Source: Prevotellaceae bacterium UBA2744 (GTDB taxonomy: Bacteria > Bacteroidota > Bacteroidia > Bacteroidales > Bacteroidaceae). From it: a stretch of DNA of 64,000 bases. Below are positions 41,447 through 48,914 of this stretch, in pieces. Positions within the stretch are counted from its first letter, which is position 1, and every line of letters starts with the position of its first letter. Both the position numbers and the translations under genes were made by a program. The stretch is from positions 70,618 to 134,617 of the forward strand of contig DEJQ01000024.1 in NCBI GenBank assembly GCA_002353575.1. Direction: 5' to 3'. The notes beneath the pieces are model-generated. The model saw only the letters and a program-made list of their open reading frames with translations. It was not told the origin of the DNA and did no database searches.

Positions 41447-42034
41447 ATGTATAAGATAAACGAGATATTCTATTCAATACAAGGAGAAGGCCACAACGCA
41501 GGTTGCGCTGCGGTCTTCGTTCGTTTTTCGGGGTGCAATCTGCATTGTCCGTTCTGTGATACTCATCATCAGGATGGTACCCTGATGTCAGCCGAGGATA
41601 TATGTAAGGAAGTAGCTAAATATCCGGCGCCGATGGTTGTCCTCACGGGCGGAGAGCCATCTCTTTTTGCTGATGCCCCGCTTTGTGATGCCCTTCATGC
41701 TATCGGCAAGACGATAGCAATGGAGACTAATGGAACAAGACCTGTTTCAGTACCTATTGACCATATTACCTGTAGTCCTAAATTTGAGTTTAACGATGCA
41801 GGGCAGGCTAAACTCAGACTTTCCCGTATTGACGAACTTAAAGTCGTCTTTATCGGCAATAACGATATGTCGCTCTACGAAGGCATAGTAGCCGCCAATT
41901 ACTATCTTCAGCCCTGTGATACCGGCAATCAGGAAGAGACAAAGAAAATAGTCAGGCAAACGCTTGACTATATTCTTCAGCATCCTAAATGGAAATTGTC
42001 TCTTCAGCTGCATAAGATTCTCAACGTGCGATAA
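41447..42034 (+). CDS. queE: 7-carboxy-7-deazaguanine synthase
   Basis: A radical-SAM enzyme that contracts the carboxypterin ring to 7-carboxy-7-deazaguanine. The 195-residue protein has the iron-sulfur motif CNLHCPFC (CX3CX2C) near 31-38 after FYSIQGEGHNAGCAAVFVRFSG. VVLTGGEPSLF near 65 and AMETNGT near 90 bind SAM. It follows queD by 5 bp. With queF at 13.6 kb, three of the four preQ0/preQ1 steps are in the window but in two places. Confidence 0.95.
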   Translation: MYKINEIFYSIQGEGHNAGCAAVFVRFSGCNLHCPFCDTHHQDGTLMSAEDICKEVAKYPAPMVVLTGGEPSLFADAPLCDALHAIGKTIAMETNGTRPVSVPIDHITCSPKFEFNDAGQAKLRLSRIDELKVVFIGNNDMSLYEGIVAANYYLQPCDTGNQEETKKIVRQTLDYILQHPKWKLSLQLHKILNVR

Positions 42035-42038
42035 TCTC

Positions 42039-42563
42039 TTACTGAAAGAAAAGGAAACGTACGATCAGCGTGAGTATCATGGCGTAGAATCCTGCTAACA
42101 GGTCGTCGGCCATGCATCCCCAACCGCCGTGTACATTCTGATCTACCCACCGGCAGCCAAGAGGCTTTTTGATGTCAATGATGCGGAAGAACAGGAATCC
42201 CGCCGTCGCAAGTAATACTACCTGCCATGTGGGGCCGTTGAAGTAGCAGACTGCCAGACAAGCCATCCAGGTTCCCAGGGGTTCGTCGATTACCACCGCA
42301 CGCGGGTCTTCTCCCCAGTAGCGTTCCATGACGTTAGTAGTCCATATGCCTACGAGTGTAGTGCCTACAAGTAGTGCTACCGTAGCTATAAGCAATGCGG
42401 CGTGAGAGGGTAGTATGGCCCATAATCCCAACCAGATGAGCAGTCCTAAGAATCCGGCATACGTGCCGGGTGCACCGGGGATTAGTCCTGTGCCGAGACA
42501 TGTGGAAATCAGTACGTGAAGCCAAGGTGCCTCACCGAGAGTCTTTTTGTTGTTGTTACTCAT
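42039..42563 (-). CDS. pgpA: Phosphatidylglycerophosphatase A
   Basis: Dephosphorylates phosphatidylglycerophosphate to phosphatidylglycerol in the inner membrane. The 174-residue protein shows the family motif GTGLIPGAPGTYAGFLG near 25, VVIDEPLGTWMA near 90 and RIIDIKKPLGCRWVDQNVHGGWGCMADDLLAG near 130, with four hydrophobic stretches. I start at MSNNNKK, which overlaps the end of the efflux permease gene by eight bases. It is the last gene of the efflux operon, and its 3' end is 4 bp from that of queE, which converges on it. Confidence 0.92.
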   Translation of the reverse strand: MSNNNKKTLGEAPWLHVLISTCLGTGLIPGAPGTYAGFLGLLIWLGLWAILPSHAALLIATVALLVGTTLVGIWTTNVMERYWGEDPRAVVIDEPLGTWMACLAVCYFNGPTWQVVLLATAGFLFFRIIDIKKPLGCRWVDQNVHGGWGCMADDLLAGFYAMILTLIVRFLFFQ

Positions 42564-43776
42564 GTCGGATAGCTTCAATTGGGTCCATGCGAGCAGCCTT
42601 CTGTGCCGGTATGTATCCGAAGAGAATGCCTATGCACACACAAACCAGAAATGATACATATATAGACCATGCTGGCACGCTGGAGGGCATGCCGAAAGCT
42701 GGAACGAGAAATCCGCTGGCGCTGCATCCGACGAGGATGCCCAGCAAACCGCCTGTGACGGATATGAGCACCGATTCAATCAGGAATTGCAGCGAAATTA
42801 CAGCTCCTGTTGCACCTACTGCCATGCGGAGTCCAATCTCCTTGGTGCGCTCCGTTACGCTTACCAGCATAATGTTCATGATACCTATACCGGCTACGAG
42901 GAGTGAGAATGCAGCCGCCACGACGAGAATCAGTGTCACCGTATCCATCGTGCTTGACATAGTTGCCATCATCTCTGCCTGTGAACGAATGGTAAAGTCG
43001 TCGGCGGCATCGCCTTTCAACTTGTGGTTTTCACGCAGAATCTGCGTCAGTTCTTCGATTGCAGTGTCGGATAAGTCTTCGGTTATGGCAGAACAGACGA
43101 TGCTTGAGAAAAAGGTCTGTGCGGCAATGCGTTTCATTACAGTAGAGTAGGGTGCAATTATTACGTTGTCCTGGTCCATGCCCCAACTGTTGTAACCTTT
43201 CGACTTGAGTACACCCACAATGCGCAGGGGGATAGACTTGAATCGTATGGTCTTGCCTATGGCGTCGGCTCCTTCGCCGAAGAGTTCCGTCACTATGGTC
43301 TTACCCACAACGGCCACCTTTGCGGCTTTCTTTACGTCTTCTTCTGTGAAGCAGTCGCCTTCTTCAACCACCCATTGCTTGATGTCCAGATACTCCGGGC
43401 TCTCACCGTAGATGGTTGAATTCGTATTGTTGTTGCCGTAAATTACCTGTCCTGCAGATGTTACCTCGGGCGATACCTTTGTCACGTATTTCTTCTCCTG
43501 CATAATGCGTTGGTAGTCTGCCATCTTCAGTGTCTGCATGGCAGAAGGGTCTTGGCGTACTCCGCCTCGCATATCGGCACCGGGACGTATGGTAAGCAGG
43601 TTTGTGCCCATTGTTGACAGTTCCTTGCGGATGCTTTCTTTCGACCCTTGTCCGATCGACATCATTATGATGACGGCTGCCACACCGATGATGATTCCCA
43701 ACATGCTCAGGAACGAACGCATCTTGTTGCTTGCGACAGCTGTTATGCTTACTTTAAAGAGGTTCAGTAGATTCAT
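42556..43776 (-). CDS. MacB-type ABC transporter permease
   Basis: A 406-residue inner-membrane protein. An N-terminal helix (FKVSITAVASNKMRSFLSMLGIIIGVAAVIIMMSIGQGSKESI) is followed by a periplasmic MacB core domain (about 45-270) and a C-terminal FtsX-like part with three helices (LVVAAAFSLLVAGIGIMNIMLVSVTERTKEIGLRMAVGA). The ATPase is a separate gene, unlike the fused MacB of Proteobacteria. With the adaptor and TolC genes it forms a tripartite pump for drugs, peptides or lipids. Confidence 0.92.
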   Translation of the reverse strand: MNLLNLFKVSITAVASNKMRSFLSMLGIIIGVAAVIIMMSIGQGSKESIRKELSTMGTNLLTIRPGADMRGGVRQDPSAMQTLKMADYQRIMQEKKYVTKVSPEVTSAGQVIYGNNNTNSTIYGESPEYLDIKQWVVEEGDCFTEEDVKKAAKVAVVGKTIVTELFGEGADAIGKTIRFKSIPLRIVGVLKSKGYNSWGMDQDNVIIAPYSTVMKRIAAQTFFSSIVCSAITEDLSDTAIEELTQILRENHKLKGDAADDFTIRSQAEMMATMSSTMDTVTLILVVAAAFSLLVAGIGIMNIMLVSVTERTKEIGLRMAVGATGAVISLQFLIESVLISVTGGLLGILVGCSASGFLVPAFGMPSSVPAWSIYVSFLVCVCIGILFGYIPAQKAARMDPIEAIRHE

Positions 43777-43821
43777 ACTTTCAGTAGCTCGTTATCTCGT
43801 TTACTCCATTATGCAGAATTC

Positions 43822-44580
43822 TCAGTCGTCCTGAGGCTTAGGCAGTGCAGCCAAAGCTTCAGCGGCAGATTTTATATTCGTATTGATGGTGTCTTCGCGA
43901 ATCTTTCCGTCGCGCAGATTTATGTTTCGGCTCGAATACTCGGCTATTTCAGGATTGTGTGTCACGAAAATGATGGTATGGCCCTTTTTGTAGAGTTCCT
44001 GGAACAGCACAAGCATCTCGAACGAAGTTCTTGTGTCGAGGTTTCCCGTCGCCTCGTCTGCAAGCAGTACTGCTGGATTGTTCACAAGGGCGCGAGCAAT
44101 GGCTACTCGCTGCATCTGTCCGCCGGACATCTGGTTCGATTTGTGTTCCAGCCTGTCCCCCAGGCCCACTGCCTGCAATGCTTTTACGGCAGCTTCCCTT
44201 CGTTGCTTGGCATTATACTTGTTGTTGTACATCAGCGGCAGTTCTACATTTTCCACGGCTGTAGTCTTGGCAAGCAGATTGTAGTTCTGGAACACGAATC
44301 CTATCTTGCGGTTGCGCAGATGTGCTCGTTGGTTTTTCGACATACTCCTGACCGATATTCCGTCGAGGATGTATTCGCCTTCCGTAGGTGTATCAAGACA
44401 TCCCAACTGGTTCAGCAGGGTGGATTTACCTGAACCCGACGTGCCCTGAATCGTTACGAATTCCCCTTCGTATATCTTGAAACTGACCCCGCGCAGTGCC
44501 TTTACGGTTTCGCTTCCCACCTGGAAGTATCGCTTCACATTACGCAGTTCAATGACGACTTTTCGTTTGTCTTCTGCCAT
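43822..44580 (-). CDS. ABC transporter ATP-binding protein, MacB/LolD type
   Basis: A 252-residue ATPase with the Walker A motif GTSGSGKST near 50, the signature MSGGQMQRVAIARALVNNPAVLLADEAT near 155 including Walker B, and the H-loop FVTHNPE near 210. VFQNYNLLAKTTAVENVELPLMY is characteristic of the MacB/LolD/FtsE group. A poorly conserved 25-residue tail follows. It lies between the adaptor and permease genes with gaps of 10 and 45 bp. Confidence 0.94.
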   Translation of the reverse strand: MAEDKRKVVIELRNVKRYFQVGSETVKALRGVSFKIYEGEFVTIQGTSGSGKSTLLNQLGCLDTPTEGEYILDGISVRSMSKNQRAHLRNRKIGFVFQNYNLLAKTTAVENVELPLMYNNKYNAKQRREAAVKALQAVGLGDRLEHKSNQMSGGQMQRVAIARALVNNPAVLLADEATGNLDTRTSFEMLVLFQELYKKGHTIIFVTHNPEIAEYSSRNINLRDGKIREDTINTNIKSAAEALAALPKPQDD

Positions 44581-44590
44581 AAGTCAGTGT

Positions 44591-45751
44591 TTATTTTTTC
44601 TTGTTGTTATCTTTGTTCTTTCGCGGATGTGGCATGAACGGGTTGCTTGCCTGTTCTTCCTCTTCTGCTTCACCTTCTATGTCAAAGTCTGTCAGGACAA
44701 TAGTGCCTTCCTCAATGCCGCTGACAATTTCAGTTAAGGTGCCATTCGAAGCTCCTGTCTTGACTGCGTGAGCCTTGAACACATCTCCTTCCTTAGTCCA
44801 TACCTTGCTTGCAGCCTCAACATCCTCAATCTTCTGATTCTCGGTCAGGATAGCCTCGTTCGGGGCGAAGCGTAGGGCTTTTGACGGAATAATCAGTACG
44901 TTCTTCTTCTCCATTGTAAAGATAGTCACGTTGGCAGTGAGTCCAGGTTTCAGTTTCAGATTGTTGTTAGGAGCTGAAATCACAACTTCGTATGTTACGA
45001 CATTGCTTGTTGTAGTTGCCTGTTGGCGCACTTGTGTTACCTCGCCTTGGAAGGTGTCGTCCGGGAAAGCATCTACGGTGAACGAAACCCTCTGTCCTTC
45101 TTTCACCCCGCCTATGTCAGCCTCGTCGATGTCGGCAATAACCCGCATATCGGTCAAGTCCTGAGCTATGATGAAAAGAGTTGGGGTTGTCATGCTCGAA
45201 GCCACTGTCTGTCCTTCTTCCACTTCCTTTGCCAGAACCACTCCGTTGATTGGGGCTGTGATAGTGGCATAGCCCAGGTTGGTCTGTGCTTCCTGTACAG
45301 CCTGCTGCTGCACCTTTACTGTCTGAGTTGCCTTGTCGTATGCCAGTTTTGCATTCTCATAGTCGTTGGTGCTTACCAGCCCCTTGGCGTAGAGAGCCTT
45401 GTAGCGGTTGTAGTTTGCAGTCTGGTAGGCCAGGTCGGATTTTGCATTCGACAGGTTGCTCTGGGCACTTGCCAGTTTGCTCAGCAGGTTGGTCTTGTCC
45501 AGTTCGGCAATGATCTGTCCGCGTTTTACCTCGCTATTGTAGTCAACGTAGATTTTGTCGATGATACCACTCACCTGTGTACCTACTTCAACCTCGGTGA
45601 CAGGTTCGATGGTTCCTGTGGCAGTTATGCTGGTCGATATGTCCTGTCTCTCTGCTGTTGCCGTCTTGTAGGTTATCTTTTGTTCTGACGAACAGCCTGT
45701 CATGATGATTGCTGTCATGATGATTGCAGCAAGAGTTAGTTTCCTTTTCAT
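44591..45751 (-). CDS. Periplasmic adaptor subunit, MacA type
   Basis: A 386-residue membrane-fusion protein with a lipoprotein signal (MKRKLTLAAIIMTAIIMTGC, cysteine 20). It has a lipoyl-like half-motif (VEVGTQVSGIIDKIYVDYNSEVKRGQIIAELD near 55), an alpha-helical hairpin (LLSKLASAQSNLSNAKSDLAYQ, about 95-160) that meets TolC, and beta-barrel and membrane-proximal domains. The C-terminal 30 residues are acidic, then asparagine/lysine-rich. It links the MacB-type permease to the outer-membrane channel encoded 12 bp upstream. Confidence 0.92.
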   Translation of the reverse strand: MKRKLTLAAIIMTAIIMTGCSSEQKITYKTATAERQDISTSITATGTIEPVTEVEVGTQVSGIIDKIYVDYNSEVKRGQIIAELDKTNLLSKLASAQSNLSNAKSDLAYQTANYNRYKALYAKGLVSTNDYENAKLAYDKATQTVKVQQQAVQEAQTNLGYATITAPINGVVLAKEVEEGQTVASSMTTPTLFIIAQDLTDMRVIADIDEADIGGVKEGQRVSFTVDAFPDDTFQGEVTQVRQQATTTSNVVTYEVVISAPNNNLKLKPGLTANVTIFTMEKKNVLIIPSKALRFAPNEAILTENQKIEDVEAASKVWTKEGDVFKAHAVKTGASNGTLTEIVSGIEEGTIVLTDFDIEGEAEEEEQASNPFMPHPRKNKDNNKKK

Positions 45752-45763
45752 ATATATAGATGT

Positions 45764-47101
45764 TTACAATTCCATTTTCTCGCCTGCATAGAATTTCAGC
45801 AGTGCCTTATTATATAATGTAGTGTATTTCGTCTGCAGCATTTGCTGCTCAGCCTGTAGAAGGTTGTTCTTTCCAGTGGTCAGTTCGATGATATTCTTCA
45901 GTCCCAGGTTAAACTGCTCGCTTACCAGATTGTAGCTTTCCAGCATACTCTCACGGTTTTTCTTGGCATAGATATACTGTTGTTGCGAGCTCGTGGCATC
46001 CAGCCAATACTTCTCCACATTTTTATAGATAGTCTTCTTTTGTGCCTGCAAAGCCAGCTCGCTGTCCATCTTTGTGAATTTGGCTTTGCGAATAGCGGTG
46101 CGTGTTGTCAGATTGTCGAAAATGGGCATGGAAATAGTAAATCCAAGTGAATTGGAGAAGTTGTTCTTTATCTGCTCTCCGAAAGTCTTGGTCTGTCCGC
46201 TGGTGTTGTTTGTTCCTATGCCTGCCGTCATATTCACTGTAGGCTTATACCCTGTACGGGCAGAACGGATTGACAGTTTTGCAGCTTCGATGGCTACCTC
46301 ACCCGAGCGAATCTCGGGACGGTTGTTGAGTGCTGCCTGATACACGATTTCCTTGTCGGGAACAAGACTCAGCACATATTGCTCTCCCACTTCCGGATTT
46401 ACTACTTCAAATGCTTCGTCCCCCTCCAGTTCCAGGAGTTGTTTCAGTTGTAGCTTGTAGTTTGCCAGTTGGCTTTGTGCAGTCACCAGCGAATACTTGT
46501 CCTTATCTACTTGTGCCTCGAGTTGTACCCAGTCCACATGTGCCAGACTGCCTACCTCTACCATCACTTTTGCACGATCTGCCTTTGCTTCCGATGCTTT
46601 CACGATTTCTTCGTTCACCCTTACGGCTTCTGTTTCGTACAGAATCTGTATGTACAATTGCACAATCTTTTCCTGTATGGTGTTTGCCTGAGTTTGTTCG
46701 TTCAGTTCGTTTTTCTCCTCTGTAAGCCTGTTCTGCTTTATCGCCATGCGGTTTTTATTCCAGTTCCACACGGTCCAGTTGGCATTAATGCCGTAGGAAC
46801 CGTTGTAGGTTACTTTTTTCGTGTTCGTAGTCATCGAACCGTTAGTCAGGTTTGTAGTCGAGGTGCTGAACGGACGGTAGCTCATGTTCTGGTTCGTGCT
46901 GAACGAAACGGAGGGAAATAGTGCACTGCGGCTTTGCAGCATGTCTTCATGACTTTGCAAAGTCTTTATCTTTGCCTGCTTCAGGGTGATGCTGTTCTCC
47001 AGAGCATAGTCGATGCATTCCTGCAAAGTCCACACCTTGGCATTCAGAGCTAAAGTCTGAAGCATAGCAAGAGCACATGGAATAAAAGTCTTTTTCATCA
47101 T
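45764..47101 (-). CDS. TolC-family outer-membrane efflux protein
   Basis: A 445-residue outer-membrane channel with a signal peptide (FIPCALAMLQTLALNA), then the two repeated OEP halves. Typical helices are LQECIDYALENSITLKQAKI near 30 and a second set beginning about residue 235 (NNRPEIRSGEVAIEAAKLSIRSARTGYKPTVNMTAGIG). It is the first protein gene of the efflux operon. Only about 30 bp separate it from the RNase P RNA gene upstream on the same strand, and I see no promoter box in that gap. Start may be either of the two leading Met codons. Confidence 0.93.
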   Translation of the reverse strand: MMKKTFIPCALAMLQTLALNAKVWTLQECIDYALENSITLKQAKIKTLQSHEDMLQSRSALFPSVSFSTNQNMSYRPFSTSTTNLTNGSMTTNTKKVTYNGSYGINANWTVWNWNKNRMAIKQNRLTEEKNELNEQTQANTIQEKIVQLYIQILYETEAVRVNEEIVKASEAKADRAKVMVEVGSLAHVDWVQLEAQVDKDKYSLVTAQSQLANYKLQLKQLLELEGDEAFEVVNPEVGEQYVLSLVPDKEIVYQAALNNRPEIRSGEVAIEAAKLSIRSARTGYKPTVNMTAGIGTNNTSGQTKTFGEQIKNNFSNSLGFTISMPIFDNLTTRTAIRKAKFTKMDSELALQAQKKTIYKNVEKYWLDATSSQQQYIYAKKNRESMLESYNLVSEQFNLGLKNIIELTTGKNNLLQAEQQMLQTKYTTLYNKALLKFYAGEKMEL

Positions 47102-47130
47102 ATATTATAGAGAATCTTTATTATCTAAAG

Positions 47131-47512
47131 AAAGGAAGGCAGACGGACTATAAGCCGGGTTCTGTAGCCGGTCAGTACGAGCCTGACCGGCTGTTCGTCA
47201 TTTATCTACGACATGCGTCGCCGCATGCCTCAAGCGTTCTACCCTCTACCTCGGGCGGGCTACCCTCAAATGGCAGTTTACATGAACTTGCAGCTCCTAA
47301 GATGCACAGCCAGTGTGTCACCACACTGCTGGTAGGCTCTTGCCCTACCTTCTCACCCTTACCCCACTGCGAAGCGGGGCGGTTGTTTTCTTCTGCATTA
47401 CTCAACCCTCGCGGACTGCTTCTATATTAGGAAGTAGGATGCCCTGTGCTGCCCGGACTTTCCTCTTTCGGCCTATGGGAACCGCCAGCGACGAACCGTC
47501 CGACTGCTTTCC
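47131..47512 (-). ncRNA. rnpB: RNase P RNA (bacterial class A)
   Basis: The catalytic RNA that removes 5' leaders from pre-tRNA. Read on the minus strand it starts GCGGAAAGCAGTCGGACGG, then contains the universal GAGGAAAGTCCGGGC (CR I region) soon after. Near the 3' end it has ACCCGGCTTATAG followed by GTCCGTCTGC, which closes stem P1 with the 5' end. The P4 partners AGAGGAAAGTCC and ACAGAACCCGGC are in place. Length (about 380) fits. A TACCTTTG promoter box at 47518-47525 sits just upstream. Short open frames inside it are not genes. Confidence 0.95.
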
Positions 47513-47517
47513 GCTCG

Positions 47518-47525
47518 CAAAGGTA
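47518..47525 (-). promoter_or_regulatory. Promoter -7 box for rnpB
   Basis: The reverse strand reads TACCTTTG, placing transcription start a few bases downstream at the predicted RNA 5' end. Confidence 0.75.
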
Positions 47526-47566
47526 CGCTAATTAACTAAAAATGAAAAGTGCATTTTACATTTTAC

Positions 47567-47599
47567 TTTGTAATTTAAAATTATTTATGCTTATATTTG
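47567..47599 (+). promoter_or_regulatory. Promoter for the NhaC gene
   Basis: TTTG (47567-47570), 21 bp spacer, TATATTTG (47592-47599), 24 bp before the start codon at 47624. Confidence 0.65.
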
Positions 47600-47623
47600 C
47601 ACCGTTTTTAAAATATATATATA

Positions 47624-48907
47624 ATGTATCGCTTATCACCACTTATTCTTTTTCTTTTGCTTTATCTCGGCACGAGCATCATGCTTCGTGACTTTTACAG
47701 TGTTCCAATTGCGGTGGCATTCCTGCTTTCTGCAATCTATTCCCTGATTGCACCGGGTGGAACATACAAGGAACGTCTGGCTGCTTTTACTGGCGGAATA
47801 GGTGATTCTACCGTAGGACTTATGCTCCTAATTTTCATCCTTTCCGGAGCCTTTGCTGCTACTGCCAAAGCTATGGGAGCTGTCGATAGCACAGTGAACA
47901 TGACTCTTGAGCTTATGCCACGCTCGTTGCTCTTGCCCGGAGTTTTCATTGCTTCGTGTTTCATTTCCTTCAGCATTGGAACATCGTGCGGAACTATCGC
48001 AGCACTTACTCCCGTAGCTGTAGGACTTGCAAATGCCACAGGAATCAATGTGCCCCTTATGGTCGGACTTGTAGTTGGTGGTACATACTTCGGAGATAAC
48101 CTCTCCTTCATCAGCGATACGACTATCATTGCTACTCAGACTCAGGGTTGTCGTATGCGCGATAAGTTCCTGACTAATATTCGAATGGTTCTGCCTTGTG
48201 CACTATTGCTTATCATTGTATATTACTTCATAGGCAGGGATATAGAACCTATGGGTAATATCAGCGAATACAATTTCTTCAAGATTCTTCCATATTTGTG
48301 TGTTATAGTTCTTGCGCTGATGGGTGTTGATGTGATTATTGTCCTTGTCATAGGTCTGTTCTCAACCTTCCTCATCGGCACATTGCAGGGAATCTTTACA
48401 CCCATAGAGTGGCTGCACAAAGCCAACGATGGTATTATGGGAATGGCAGAACTGATTCTCTGTACACTTCTTGCCAGCGGAATGCTTGCTGTCATCCGAG
48501 AACAGGGCGGCATAAAATATATCATCACCAAGATAACCCGTCATGTCAACGGTTCTCGCGGAGCTGAAATGTCAATTGCCATGCTTGTCGTCCTGGTGAA
48601 CATCTGTACAGCTAACAATACTGTTGCAATAATCACCGTCGGCAGTATCTCACACGAGATAGCTGAGCGTTTCGGCATTGATCCTCGACAATCAGCCTCA
48701 ATCCTCGACACTATGTCATGCTTCGCCCAGGGACTGCTTCCTTATGGTGCTCAGGTACTCATAGCAGCCGGATTGGCAGCTGTCAATCCGGTATATATCA
48801 TTCCATATCTTTGGTATCCGATGCTTATCGGCGTTGCCGTCGTATTGAATATTCTGGTGCGGAGACCATGTAATACGGAAATTTGTAATAATAATATTAA
48901 TATCTAA
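47624..48907 (+). CDS. NhaC-type Na+/H+ antiporter
   Basis: A 427-residue inner-membrane protein with about ten to eleven hydrophobic segments. The family core is visible in SFSIGTSCGTIAALTPVAVGLA near 105-125 and VGGTYFGDNLSFISDTTIIATQTQGC near 143-168, where the aspartates of GDN and SDT are expected in ion transport. A second half-motif, CTANNTVAIITVGSISHEIAERFGIDPRQSASILDTMSCFAQG, is near 330-370. It probably exchanges sodium for protons, or may be a malate/lactate-type antiporter of the same family. It is a single gene with its own promoter. A secreted protease-like gene follows 7 bp later. Confidence 0.9.
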   Translation: MYRLSPLILFLLLYLGTSIMLRDFYSVPIAVAFLLSAIYSLIAPGGTYKERLAAFTGGIGDSTVGLMLLIFILSGAFAATAKAMGAVDSTVNMTLELMPRSLLLPGVFIASCFISFSIGTSCGTIAALTPVAVGLANATGINVPLMVGLVVGGTYFGDNLSFISDTTIIATQTQGCRMRDKFLTNIRMVLPCALLLIIVYYFIGRDIEPMGNISEYNFFKILPYLCVIVLALMGVDVIIVLVIGLFSTFLIGTLQGIFTPIEWLHKANDGIMGMAELILCTLLASGMLAVIREQGGIKYIITKITRHVNGSRGAEMSIAMLVVLVNICTANNTVAIITVGSISHEIAERFGIDPRQSASILDTMSCFAQGLLPYGAQVLIAAGLAAVNPVYIIPYLWYPMLIGVAVVLNILVRRPCNTEICNNNINI

Positions 48908-48914
48908 TACACTA

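Noticed and set aside
47202..47531. Short open frames on both strands
   Set aside because: They lie inside the RNase P RNA gene, whose conserved elements explain the sequence.
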